Of a stretch of 64,000 nt of DNA, positions 18,464 through 30,247 are shown one piece after another (the stretch's first letter is position 1; each line of letters opens with the position of its first letter). This stretch comes from Maylandia zebra (lineage: Eukaryota > Chordata > Actinopteri > Cichliformes > Cichlidae): positions 20,485,556 to 20,549,555 of the forward strand of contig NC_135187.1 in NCBI RefSeq assembly GCF_041146795.1, read 5' to 3'. The notes beneath the pieces are model-generated. The model was given only the letters and a program-made list of their open reading frames with translations, searched no databases and was not told where the DNA came from. Position numbers and translations under genes: made by a program.

Positions 18464-21400
18464 ATGGGTGTCCATGGTCTGACGACCTTTGTAGAGGGGA
18501 ACAGACACTTCCTACAAGATGTGAAGTTTAGGGACAGTCGGCTCGTTATCGATGGCTGCAGTCTTTATTTCCGCCTGTACTTTAGCCACGGATTGGATCA
18601 GCTGCACGGAGGGGACTACGATGCCTTTGCTTCCCTGCTCGCCCAGTTCCTCACTGCACTGGCAACCTGTAACATCCAGCCATATGTGGTTCTGGATGGA
18701 GGTAAAGATGCTTTATACAAGGCCGTCAAGTTAGGATGTTTCAAGTATGTACTTTTCTAGACATTTAAAAAAGGGGACAGCTTACATTATTTCTTTTTCT
18801 TTTTATTCTTTTTCTTTTTTTTTTAAAGTTCTCTGTATTTGGGTACAACATCATCTAATATCTTCAATTTAAGTACTCACCTCATTTAGTAAACATTCCC
18901 CTTAATTTCAATAGGACATCTTAACTTCAGTCATCTTTATATTGCTTTTCATTGTAATAACAAATAGGTCTGCTTATTAAATCATTATATCATTGAACTA
19001 TATTAGATTTTTTTATCCTTTACCTTTTCATGAATGCTTTTGTTGCTTATATCTTTAATCTGCACAAACCTAAAGCAAAAACCACTTTTCACATTAAATA
19101 ATGCTATAACACCTGCAAACATCTGTTTTCCTATCTTTTTATTATTATTAGGGATGGACCCCAGTAACAAGAAGTTTGATACTCTACGCCAGCGCCTGCA
19201 GTCCAAGATAAAAGAGGCAGACAACCTCTCTCACGGCCGCAATGGCTCTGTTCTCCCCATTCTTACAAGAGACGTCTTCATTCAGGTCCTCATCCAGAGT
19301 GGAGTCCCGCTCATCCAGTGTCCAGCTGAGGCTGACTGGGAGATTGCGTGCTTGGCACAAGAGTGGAAATGCCCAGTGCTGACAAATGACAGTGACTTTT
19401 ATATCTTTGACCTTCCAGGTGTGGATAGTCTCTGGACTTTAACATAGATGCAAAATAGCTCTTTGGTGGTAACAGTATTTTGCAGTATGTATTTTCTCAT
19501 GTGGTATCTATCTCAATTGTTTTCTGATCTTAGGAGGTTATCTGCCATTCCGTTTTTTCCAGTGGACCAACCTTAACGGTAAAGCCTCGCAACGCTACAT
19601 CTTAGCTCGCTGCTACACCACTGCAGGCCTGTGTCGCATGTTCGGGGGCATGAACCCCGAGTTGCTCCCTTTATGTGCTGTTCTGACTGGAAATGACTAC
19701 GGAACTCCAAAAGATACTGAAACCCTTCTTTCTCTGTTAGATGCAAGTCTGTTAAGGAGAGGTGGCGGCAGGGGTAAAGGTAGATCACCCCCTTCTCGTA
19801 TTGAAGGCCTCCTTCTTTGGCTGTCCTCTTTTAAAACTGTGACTGAGGCCTTAGAAGAAGTGAGCAGCCTAATGGGGGAGGAAGCTTGTAAGGGCAAAAG
19901 AGGGCAGAAGGGTGGTCTCGCATCCAAGCTGCTGGCATGTATGCAGGAGTACCATATCAAGGCTCCGAGCTCTGTGGCCCGCTGGTTTTCTGGAGGTAAG
20001 GCATTTCAGGGAGGGCAGACCCCTGGGCCGGCACAGCTGCCGGAGTGCCTGTCGACAGCAGCACTTCAGGGTCGGCTTCCTCCCTTGGTGCTTGATGCTT
20101 TGGTGATGCGCAGGGTCCTTCTCATCCCGCAGGTGGAGAACAGTAAACTAGCTAGCAGCCACTGTAGTTCTAGAGCCATTCGGCAGGCTGTATATGGGAT
20201 ATTACTGCACAGATCTCAAGATAATGTAACTGAAGGAAGAGTTGGTGGTACACAGTCAATGAAGGGGCCAGGAGGTGAAATACAAGATATGAGGATGCAA
20301 GAAAACAGACAGGGAATGAGAGGTGGGAGAGGACGAGGAGGAAGGGGGTGTGGAGGTAGGGGTCAGAGCATAAATGCAGCATTCAGCAAGGAACAAGCAG
20401 CTGGGTCATCAACAGTCCAGGCTCAGGGCGCTCCCATTTCTGTGGAAGAGTATGATCGCTTGGACCTGAACTTGAAGAAGATGGAAGTGGAGGCAGTCCC
20501 ACTCAGAAACCATGTACACCTGGCTGGACTTGGTCAGGTAAACATTTTTCAGAATCAGTATTTGTTTTGCATTTGTCTGGAGTTAGAAGTTTTCCACATG
20601 ATCTGATTGTATTTTTCAATATTTTTGTTCCAGGCTCCTGCAGCAGTCCGACTTGGTGCCCTGTTACAAGTTTTGGGCGTGAACCAGTCAGCCTTAGTTT
20701 CCGTTCCTTTCCACCTGCAGCTGCCTGTAGCTGTGACAGGATTCTGGTTTCGAGAGGCCACACCGACACCCTCACAGCCCCAGGTGCAAGCTTTGGTCCT
20801 AGGCATGGTTTATGGAGAGGTCTTCTTGAACACACAGCTTGGAGCTATCCACTATCAACACACTGGTTAGTTGGATTGTATCCCTCCTGGTTTCTTCGAC
20901 ATGGTTAAAAAGACTAATATGCCTTAGTAACATGCCAACCTTTCATTTTTCTTGCCATTACCTAAAAGCTTGTATTTGCTTTCAACACTGCAGTCCCGCA
21001 GCCAAACTGGGCTCTGGAACATAAAGTGTGTGCAGGGCTGGATCGACAACGTGTGAGACCAGGTGAGAGACGGGGAGTAGATATTGGAATGGCTCACAGT
21101 TTCAGCCAATGGCAGGCCTGCCTTTGGAGTGCACTTTGTCTAAATCAGCTACTGCTGCTGCCGCTGCCAGAACCTCATCTCTCATGGTAAGTACTGTATG
21201 TCAGGGACATACAGTAAAAGAAAATGGTACTCTGTATGCATTAGAACTAGAGGTGCAACCAACAAACAGGAGCTGGCAAGGAAAAAGAGAATTATCTCTA
21301 GATTTACATGTAGAAAGCTTTAATTACATTTGAAGTGAGTTTGGGGTTTTTCTGCTAAGCTTACACAAATGGGATGATAATAATTATATTATATGTGTCC

Positions 21401-21830
21401 ACAGTTATACCACGATGGTAAAGAGTATTTTTTTAGAGTACATTTTTGCATCTTTGTTGCCTTGTTCTCACTCCCTCTGTCTCTCAGGTTGTTCAGTGGT
21501 ACGCTGGTGCACGGCCTCGTCAGGTATCTGAAAGGAGGCCGAAATGCTGAGTCTCTGCTGCCTGGGGGATCTTTGTCTGCGCAGCTCTACTCCTCCCTGC
21601 TGAATGCTATGAGGAACTGCAGTTCCAAAGCCACTCACTCATCCTCAGAATCAGGAAGGAGGGGGAGAGGCAGAGGGCAGGGAGGGAGAGGAAGAGGAAG
21701 AGGAAGAAGAGGGAGAGGTGGAAGAGGAAGAGGAGCTCAGGGAGGGGGGAGAGATGCTAATGAGATAAACAACCGGTTTGCTCTCCTTATGAGCGAGGAA
21801 GAGTCTGATGATGACGATGAGGATTATTGA
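18464..21830 (+). CDS. aste1: Asteroid homolog 1 (ASTE1), XPG/FEN1-family nuclease, 6 exons
   Basis: ASTE1 belongs to the structure-specific FEN1/XPG nucleases. The human protein is reported to act with the shieldin pathway at DNA breaks. Exons: 18464-18701, 19152-19418, 19534-20537, 20634-20865, 20994-21186, 21488-21830, total 2277 nt, 758 residues; all introns are GT-AG. The XPG-N part begins MGVHGLTTFVE and supplies D30 (LVIDGCS) and D78 (VVLDGG). The XPG-I part supplies E139 and D141 (PAEADWE) and D159 and D161 (TNDSDF), matching FEN1 metal-ligand positions with Asp for the second Glu. Human ASTE1 is about 679 residues; the excess here is glycine/arginine-rich sequence: a short stretch near 220, an RGG-like stretch in the second half of exon 3, and a long RG tract before an acidic tail (EEESDDDDEDY). 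These look lineage-specific. A poly(A) signal AATAAA lies at 22413-22418. Confidence 0.93.
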
Positions 21831-22418
21831 TAGGGAGACAGAAAAATTAACAGATGGATAAAAAACACTTGCTCGGGGGCCAAATTAAGGAAGGCCAGTC
21901 AGTGGTTTACAACAGTTGCTCAGGGAAAAATGACAGCTCTTAATGTTTACCACTGTGTATGTTGCACTAATTTAACTTCCTCTAGTCATAATGTTTAATT
22001 GTGCATTGCCATCTTGAGTAATGTCTGTAAAGACATACGTTCATATCAGAACATCAGTTTTTCCACAAATTACACAATTTTAGCATCATTATGCATCATG
22101 AGCTTTTATCAAAGTAATCTTACTCTAATGAATGCACTTGTTTTCAGCTTCCCAGTTTTATTTACATATTCGAGCACAACATTTAAACAGTTGTCAGTAA
22201 CATGAGCAGAAAGTTGTATGGCAGCTAATGAAAAAGTCTGGAGCATTTTATAAAATCTTACATTTTCTTCATTTCATTGCAGCTGCCTTATGTTTCACTA
22301 ACTTGGTGCTCTTATATTTTTAATCATATTTGTATTTGAAAAGGAATGGAAACGTGTTTTGTAAACCATCACATTGAGCTATGTGTTTTAATTGTAACTG
22401 CTTATAGCTAAGAATAAA
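21831..22418 (+). other. aste1: Probable 3' UTR of aste1
   Basis: The AT-rich sequence after the stop contains a canonical AATAAA at 22413-22418. No coding signal is seen. The klhl7 3' UTR must end somewhere between here and 24284 on the other strand and could overlap. Confidence 0.6.
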
Positions 22419-23016
22419 ATGTTAACGCTTTCTCTTTAAAGGCACAACACAAAGCTACTGAACAGTAAGATGCTACACTAGTGTTAAATCAGCACACAGC
22501 CAAGAGTTAAGTACTTACAGATGCTGTATCTACACTTTGACACAGAATATTTTACAGCCTATAAAAAAATCTAATTTTACAGTGTTTTGTATAAGGACCA
22601 AACCAAATAAAATAAAATATAAACCCAGCCAATATTTGACTGGTTTTTCTTTCACAAACTGATTTACACACATTAAATTCAAACAGCAAAAAAGTTACAT
22701 CGTAACAAGAAAATGACATGTGAATATACAATATGAAATGCTCACACAGCAGTTCAATGGCTAGCACTGTCCCCTCACAGCAAGAAGGTCCTGGGTTTGA
22801 ATTGACAGGACCTTCCTGTAAGCAGACAAACTACAGAAGTGATAAAAAGATAAGCGAACAGAGTAAACCACATAAACTAAGAAAAACATTAAAAAGCATA
22901 AGAACTTTTTTTTTCGATGAATTTGGGAAAACTTCCCGCTGGCCCTTGAAAATTTGCACATGTCCCTCAAATGCTATTTTCTGAGCACTGAAAAAGAAAG
23001 AAAAGTGTTTAAAATT

Positions 23017-23700
23017 ACAGTTAGGTCCATAATTTGTTGGATAAAGAAACAATTTATGTACTTTTGCTCCTGCACACCACTACCACCACATAAATCAAAT
23101 AATCAAGATGTGACTGAGGCTCAAGCCTTCAGGTTTAATTCAGGGGGTTTAACAAAAAGTTTGCATTAACTGTTTTGGTATTGCATTTTTTTTTTTTTTT
23201 GCGCAGTCCCCCATTTTTTTAGAGGTTCAAAAAGTAATTGGACAATTGGCGATCATCTAGTTTCATCACTAGATGAGCCCTGTTCCATTTCAATTTCATG
23301 ACATGTGACACAGTCATTATATCTAAAGTTGATTCAAAGTCTCAACATTTGTATTTTATAACTCTTCACTGTTTTTACATAATGAGGCCCAAAGAGATGT
23401 TCATACTAGTGAAGTATCCAGAAACACCAAAATACACCTATCAGAGAGATGGCAGAAACTTTAGGAGTAAAGTTTCTGCCATCTGCCATTTACGGTAACT
23501 AGCATTTGTTGCTGCTGTCACACCTGAAAAAGCATCACTAAAAGACGTTAATTACTTAGGCTGCCATTTTCAGAGGCTCCAATGTATGAAAATGTAAACC
23601 CCTCTGAATTATAGCTGCCAGTCTGATCATCTTGATTGTCTAATTCAAAAAATACTGGAGTTATGTACGGAGGCACGGTTACAGTTTGTCCAATGAATTA
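23017..23700 (+). mobile_element. Decayed non-autonomous Tc1/mariner-like element
   Basis: The left end reads CAGTTAGGTCCATAATTTGTTGGA and is followed by phrases such as GTAATTGGACAATTGGCGA and a right end near GGTTACAGTTTGTCCAATGAAT. I recognise these as a diverged copy of a common fish Tc1-type family whose ends begin CAGTTAGGTCCATA. There is no transposase frame. It lies in the aste1-klhl7 convergent gap, probably in or just past the klhl7 3' UTR. Confidence 0.6.
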
Positions 23701-24284
23701 CTGGATCCAACTGGATCCATCCATCCATACAACATCAAACAAAAATGACCTTACATAAACCCACGTATTTCAGCTACGTTTATATGTCAATTAAAACATT
23801 CAAAGACCAAAGTTAGAAGCAACATTTCTCTCATCCAGAACACAGAGCCTGTCTGGGCAACAAGATGCAAACAAAAACTACCCACAGCTCATCACCGAGT
23901 CCTGCTGCTCTCTCACTGTTGCTGCCATTCACTGAGCAGTAGGTAGAGACAGGTCAACAGTGTGACAGCAGTAGAGTTGTTGGCAGGCTTTTTAACAGGC
24001 CTTCAGATGAATATCTAAATCCCAAATTTTAAATCCTACTACCTATCCAGAGAATGGATAGATGAAACTAGTGTCCAGCCCAAAGAATTAGGACATAAAA
24101 TTTTGGAGTAGCCAAAAGGAAACTGCCTACTTCACTGGTTAAAGAACATAACCACTTTACAGCCTAACCCTTACTATGAGCTCCTTTCTGAAAAACAAGC
24201 CCACAGAAATCAGTTGACTGGCTGTCAGAACTGTCGACAAGCATCACAACTCAATATACGAGTACGCTTAAACTACCTCTACTG

Positions 24285-27200
24285 CTATGAGGATGATGAG
24301 GCTGAGGAAGATGATGCGGCAGTGGCTGCAGCATGTGGCTGAGAGTCTATGAGGTCCATGTCTTCGTCTTCGTTGACTCCGCAGGTGTCGACCACACAAA
24401 TCAGGCAGCTTGTGACGGGAAACGCTCGCACCTTGTTGCAAGTCACCCACCTGAGCGAAGAAGAAAATCAGAATATTTCGATTCAGCGTTTAAACAAGTT
24501 ACTACTTAACTGTATAGATTTACAGCCTGCGTTGCCCAGGTGACTGAATTGAACAATGTTTTGTGAAGAAATGCAACTCAAATGGTTTGACAGCATGTTT
24601 ATGAGTATTTTTTTACTAGTATGATTATTAGCTAATACGCTATTACGCCTATTAGCAATATATACCCAGCTACAGTAACCACCAAAAACAACTAAGGAAT
24701 TAATGAATGAAATAGCCAGACCTGAAAATTTAATGAAAATGTCAATGAAGAAGGTGGTCATGCGGTGTTCACATACTACTGATAAAGACTCTTCAGCAGT
24801 ATCAATCAAATTGTATTATTTGGGTAGTATTCAGTTAATAACCCAACCTGTCAGTATCAGTGTGGTATTCCAGGGTGTGTCCAAGGCGTCCCACTCCTTG
24901 GAATCCTGCCAGCACATAGATGATATCACCAACTGCCGCACACTTCACAGTTACACCTCGCCACGGCATAGGTGAAGCGCCACGCCACTCGTTAGTTGCA
25001 ATATCATAGTATTCAACCGAGTCCAGTCCACCTAGAAACACACACACAGACAGTTGTGCATATGATTGCATATTAGGGCCACTGAAGGTAGGAAAAAAAT
25101 GACGGGGAGTGGATGGGCGGTATAAAAATCTGGGGGGACGATGAATTACCTATTGCTCCCTGCCCTCCAACAGCATATATCCTGTTGTTTACAACCACCA
25201 GTCCGTGGTTCTTCCTGGCCTCTCTCATCCCACATAACTCCCTCCATCTGTGAAAGGCAAAAATTGAGTGGAACAGGCCAATGGCACTTTAAATGGGCAC
25301 ATTAAGAAGCGTTGTATGTTAAATGTTTGTTGACTCACTGTTGCGTGTTGGGGTCGTAGACCTCACAGTTGTTGAGCACTCTGCCAGAGACATTGTTCCC
25401 CACCGTTCCTCCACAAACATAAATGAGCCCGTTGGCCTCCACGGATCCATGGCTGCAGCGCGCCATCAGCATACTTGTTTTAATCTGCCATGACTCTGTC
25501 CTGGTGTCGTAGCATTCGAAAAGGTCCAGGGCTGAGCTGCCTGTAGGCACATGTTGGTGGTCGGTCAACCGTGAAGAAATCATTATCTATGCTTTAACAA
25601 GACATCTTTACTATTTAAATGTTCCTACTTTTTTAGAGAATGTAATAATAGTAGCACAAACCAGCTTACTTTCCCCATCACATGTCTGCATCTCTTTGGG
25701 TAGTTGCACAAGATCCCAGAGTCTCTCATTTTTAAATCTTTTCTCCCCTCACTTCATGCTTACCTACTTCTGATCCCCCAGATGTATAGATCTTTCCCTG
25801 GGCAGCGCAGGCAGCCAGACTGTCGCGAGGTGTGGGTGGACCCAGCTTGGAGTACCAGCTGTCCTTCAGGACGTTGTAGCAGTCCATACGCTTGATGGGA
25901 AAGAGCTGTGAGCCACCCAAAATGTAAACCACATTGTCCCAGAAGATAGCTGTGGCGTCACGGCGCTTTTCAAAGGGGCAGCGGATGTCAGTCCAGCTAG
26001 AGTCCTGTATGGAAAACCATTGTAAACATTCCCAAATATGATTTCAACAGACCTGACTAAACTCAAGTCTCATAGAGTGTTTTGTGAACCAAAGAACAGA
26101 TTAGGTGCCTGTAAAATTAAAACCTTAAAAAAAACAAAAACAAACAATCTTATCTTTAGCTTATTAATTATACTGTAATACTCAAGAGCACATATCTGCA
26201 CTCCCTTTAATTGTTCTTTGGTGTGATTGCCCCTGTGACTATAACTCATTAGCATTTGCAGCCCGGTACCTTCGGGTTAAAGTAGCGGCAGGACTGAGGC
26301 TGTGAGCCGCCAAACAGAGCAATGCGGTAGTCGTGCTTCTTGCGTCGTGGCCGACTGCTCTCTCCCAGGTCTTCACGGTCTTCCAGGGAGAGCAAGTGGT
26401 AACGCATCCCACCTTGGAGAAAAGCACTGGTTATTTTGTTTTGTGTGCGTGCTCAAGTAAAGCGAGCAGCCCTTTGAGGTAATGAAATACCCAATATATG
26501 TTATACATCTATCTTTTGCTATCATAATAATGTCGAATGTAGATCATTTAGATTAAGATTCAGCACTTCTACGACTCCAGGGCAAGTCTTTCAAGTATTT
26601 CACATTTTGTTTTAGAGGGTGTTAGACTTGGATAAAATTGGAGTGAATTTATTTTCCACAATTAATCAAAATGCAATAATCCACAATGACAAAGTAAAAG
26701 GAAAGAGTTACGAAATTTCCCATTTACCGAAGTATTCAGATCCCGTATTATGAGCTCTGGTGCAATCTACCTGTTAGTGGTTTATACAGTTTAACTCGTC
26801 CCTCTACAACCAATATAATAATTGGACTGGACACAATTACTAAAGACTCACACCCGTCTGAAAACAAAGAGGTGAAGTTGAGTTGAACTTTCCGCAGACC
26901 TGTGAGACAGGACTGTGCCAAAGTATAGATCTGGGGATGGATTACAAATATTTTTAAAGCACTAAAAGCAGCCTCAGCCATGCTTAAATTGAAGAAATTT
27001 GGAATAACTAACAGGCTTCCTGAGTAATGTGAAACAGAGCGTCTTAGTTAAACAGGTGGCTAAGACCTCAAGAGTAGGCCTGCAGGGAGTTCACCAAAAA
27101 GCACCAGATACAGTAAGTGCAGTGTTTTGGGGAAAGAAGTCACTGAGCAACTAACCTTCTGAACAATTCTGCTGAAAAAAATTAGAGAAACTTCCAAAAG

Positions 27201-29193
27201 CAAGGGCTCTAGGATAATTCCAAGTAGACTGGACCCAAGGGTGCCGCACGAGAAGTCTAAATACTTACATATAAATGAGATATTACTCCTTTAATGCATT
27301 TATAAAACATCCTTAAAACCTTTTTTTTGCCAGTGTGAACTGCTTGTGCTTTTTTTGTCCATCGACATGAACGAGACAGTTACCGGTAACTTTGTCTGCT
27401 CATTTTGTTCACTTGAAATGTAGAATTTGTACATGCGTGCACGTGTTTTTGACTCTTCCTGCTCACCGATGACCATCTTGAGGCACTGTGGATTGTCCTG
27501 GATGAGGGGCTCGGCCTGGACAGTCTTGGAAAGGAATGTTTTGGAAACCAGTGGAAAGCGAACACACCCCAACACCTCCACCATGTACTGCTTTCTGTTA
27601 CACACATCATACTTCAGCCAGCGCACTGCAGCATCATAAATCTGAGCACAACGCAACAGAAGAACATGTTAACAAATTTTTGGTGACAGACGTCTTCTTT
27701 GGCACAAATATATTTAAAGGATGTATACACGCGTACCTGGGCCTCAGCACGGACGGTGAGTTTGTCCTGGTGCAGCAGATGTGTGAGCTGCGCAACATCC
27801 AGTTGCAGAAATTCATCCAATTTATAGACTTCAGTGAAGTGAATCTGAAAAAAATCATCTGCAGCCACCTTCAGCTCTGGACAGTCCATGCAGTCTGCAA
27901 GGGCTGAAATGCCTACAGGAGAACAGAACAAGAGTAAGTAAATATCATGTGTAACACAAATGGAAGGTCTGTATTTGTATTTGTGCAATCACCTAGGCAG
28001 TTTGTTGCATCAATCTGTCCTTTAAGGAATTCCACACACATCCTCTTCACAGGTTCAATCTGATACTGATTGGCTGCATCCAGCAGTGACTGGACATTAC
28101 TGCTGTTCACGGAGATTCTGACACACACACAAACAAAAAACAAACATGCCTCTCTCAATAAAAATGCTTCTGTTTTTTTTATCTGTAATAATTAATTTGA
28201 TACACAATTCTTACCTTGCAGTGTAGATAAATTCAATCAGCAGCTCAATAATCTCAGGCTCAGCACTCCTGAGCTCCACCTCGTGGGACATTGACTCCAT
28301 CATTCTGGCTAGAAGTGAAGAAAATATAACAAACACAAATATAACAAGTGTACTAGCACTATATGACAACATCACTGTCGGTGTGTCAAGATGGGAAGCA
28401 GTAATAAATAGATTATGCATAAAAATACATAGTAATCGTTATAGGGGTGGTTATAAACTTTCAGCTTTTGTGCCATCTTTATTGAGAAACACACAATCAA
28501 TGTAATTACTTAAATAGACTAATTCCTATGTTTGCCTTTATTAGATTAGGAGTGGGCAGATGACACTAAGTAAAATATTCAGTTTTTCTGCAGTGAGGAC
28601 ACAGCCTTTGGGGTGTGGAGATGCAGTACATGCTCGCCTGGCATATACTTTTACATTTAAATTTCTTTCCTTTTGCTCATTCAACTTTTAAAAGCCAAAA
28701 ACAGGAATCCACAATTCTCATTATTTATGCAACATACATCTGCATCTACTACCTTCTAAAATATAATAAGAAATCACACTCTTGCTCCCCCAATATGCCG
28801 CCATTGGTCTTGATTTGTGTTTGTCAGACTTACTGGTGAACATGAGGCTAAAGAAGTGGCTGGCAGCAGCAAGCACCACTCGGTGGGCTGGGAAGTGCTT
28901 TCCCTGAACCACCAGGGTCACATCACAGAGAGTACCCTGCAAATCACACGCAGTAATCAGGTGTCAGAACAGAGGAAATGCCTAATGTAAAGCCCTCTTA
29001 AAGATATTCAGCCTGGTACTTTTGGTTCGTGTTCCCTCTCTCTCTCCCGCACACACACTCACACCTGTTTTCTCAAATTGTTCATGACTCCCATGATGCT
29101 GGACAGTTGCCTGTACTCCTCTTTGGTGGCACACTTTCTCTCGCCCTTCTTTTTTGAGCTTGACGCCTTCTCTGGAGAAGCCATCCCCGTCAT
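24285..29193 (-). CDS. klhl7: Kelch-like protein 7 (KLHL7), CUL3 substrate adaptor, 12 exons
   Basis: KLHL7 links CUL3 E3 ligase to substrates; human variants cause retinal degeneration and a Crisponi-like syndrome. Exons: 29193-29065, 28936-28834, 28308-28215, 28117-27993, 27912-27737, 27641-27467, 26412-26270, 26004-25764, 25540-25339, 25247-25150, 25031-24848, 24450-24285, total 1836 nt, 611 residues. A lysine/serine-rich N-tail ([12 protein letters not shown]) precedes the BTB domain ([32 protein letters not shown]), then BACK (about 150-280), a basic [10 protein letters not shown] linker, and six Kelch repeats ([48 protein letters not shown]). The start is the first ATG in frame with the human-like N-tail; a second ATG lies three codons in. 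The C-terminus carries an alanine/serine tail ([14 protein letters not shown]) not found in human KLHL7 (586 residues). Confidence 0.96.
26555..27290. mobile_element. Decayed Tc1-like element in a klhl7 intron
   Basis: The intron between exons 6 and 7 is about 1 kb and contains CACATTTTGTTTTAGAGG, ATCCACAATGACAAAGTAAAAG, GAAGTATTCAGATCCCG and GAGCTCTGGTGCAATCTACC. These phrases follow, in order, the terminal and internal pieces of a widespread salmonid/cyprinid-type Tc1 family. Downstream pieces are scrambled and no transposase frame remains, so the match rests on my recall of family phrases. Confidence 0.5.
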
Positions 29194-30247
29194 GTCAGTC
29201 TGACTACTTGACGGAAAACGAAGGAAAAAATGAAGGATTTTGGCACCAACGCTAACAGTATGACTACAGCGTACAGCTGTAGTCTCTTTGTTGTCGCTTA
29301 GCTACAGGCAGTTTGCCTGCAAACCCCGACAGCAGCTTGTTGTGAATGTATGAATTTAAAGGCCGACAACTTCACGGCGGCTTCTACATATGGATAAATT
29401 AATTTGTCTGCCAGGGGTTAAAAAACAAAACAAATAAGCACAACGTGTTAGCTTAATTGTTCATTCGTGTAGCTAGAACTCAATTTTTTTCTGGTTGTTG
29501 TGATGCTCTTCTTCTGCTTCTTCTTTTTCCGTCTTTTTCGCCTTCTTCTGTGGTCTGCACAGAATGTCGTAATGCTGCCCCCTGTAGCCTGGACATAAAT
29601 TGTATTACAACTCTGAGACCAAGAAGAGTTGTGAAATAAGCCCAGCAGTTCCCTTTGGTTTTCATAAACAGCAGGTGTGAATAAAACATAAAAGTTTCTC
29701 TATAGCTCTATAGTACAGTTGGGATACAGCTAATTTCACCTGGATGAATAATATGTCAGTGTCTCCGAGTGACTGTAGAAAAGGCTGTTTCTTACAGTCA
29801 TCGGTGTCTCCAGAATAGGTGGGACGATATATATAGGTTATAATAGGTTGTGGACTAATTATAATATAGGGGGTTTTTTTTAGTCAGGGTGTTTGTTTAC
29901 TGCACTAGTTATTGCTCTGGTTGGACTTTAGCTGTATATTAACTGTATATTTCTGCGAACTCTGTTATTCAGAAAAAAACTGTAGTTTTATATCCTATCG
30001 GACAGGCATATCAAAGCTGCTTCAGCTTTGCGGCATGCAAAGCACCGCAAAGCGCATGCGCTGTAGTAGCTCACCTGTCGTTGCACCTGTTGAATTCTTA
30101 TCTGTACAACAATGTAAAATACAAAACCAGGAAGCTTTTCTTTCCTCGACTCTCATGACGCTGACGTCACGGAGAATGCGGACTACAATTGCCTTGTTAG
30201 AAATAAGTGACCTGAAAACAAACTGAGAGGCCACAGAGCCGCAGAAA
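29194..30247. promoter_or_regulatory. Divergent promoter between klhl7 and an unnamed gene, with NRF1 and CRE sites
   Basis: The two start codons are about 1.05 kb apart. A perfect palindromic NRF1 site GCGCATGCGC is at 30052-30061 and a perfect CRE TGACGTCA at 30162-30169, 79 bp before the downstream ATG. Both motifs are typical of constitutive promoters. The middle part (29400-30000) is AT-rich and shows no further gene. Confidence 0.65.
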
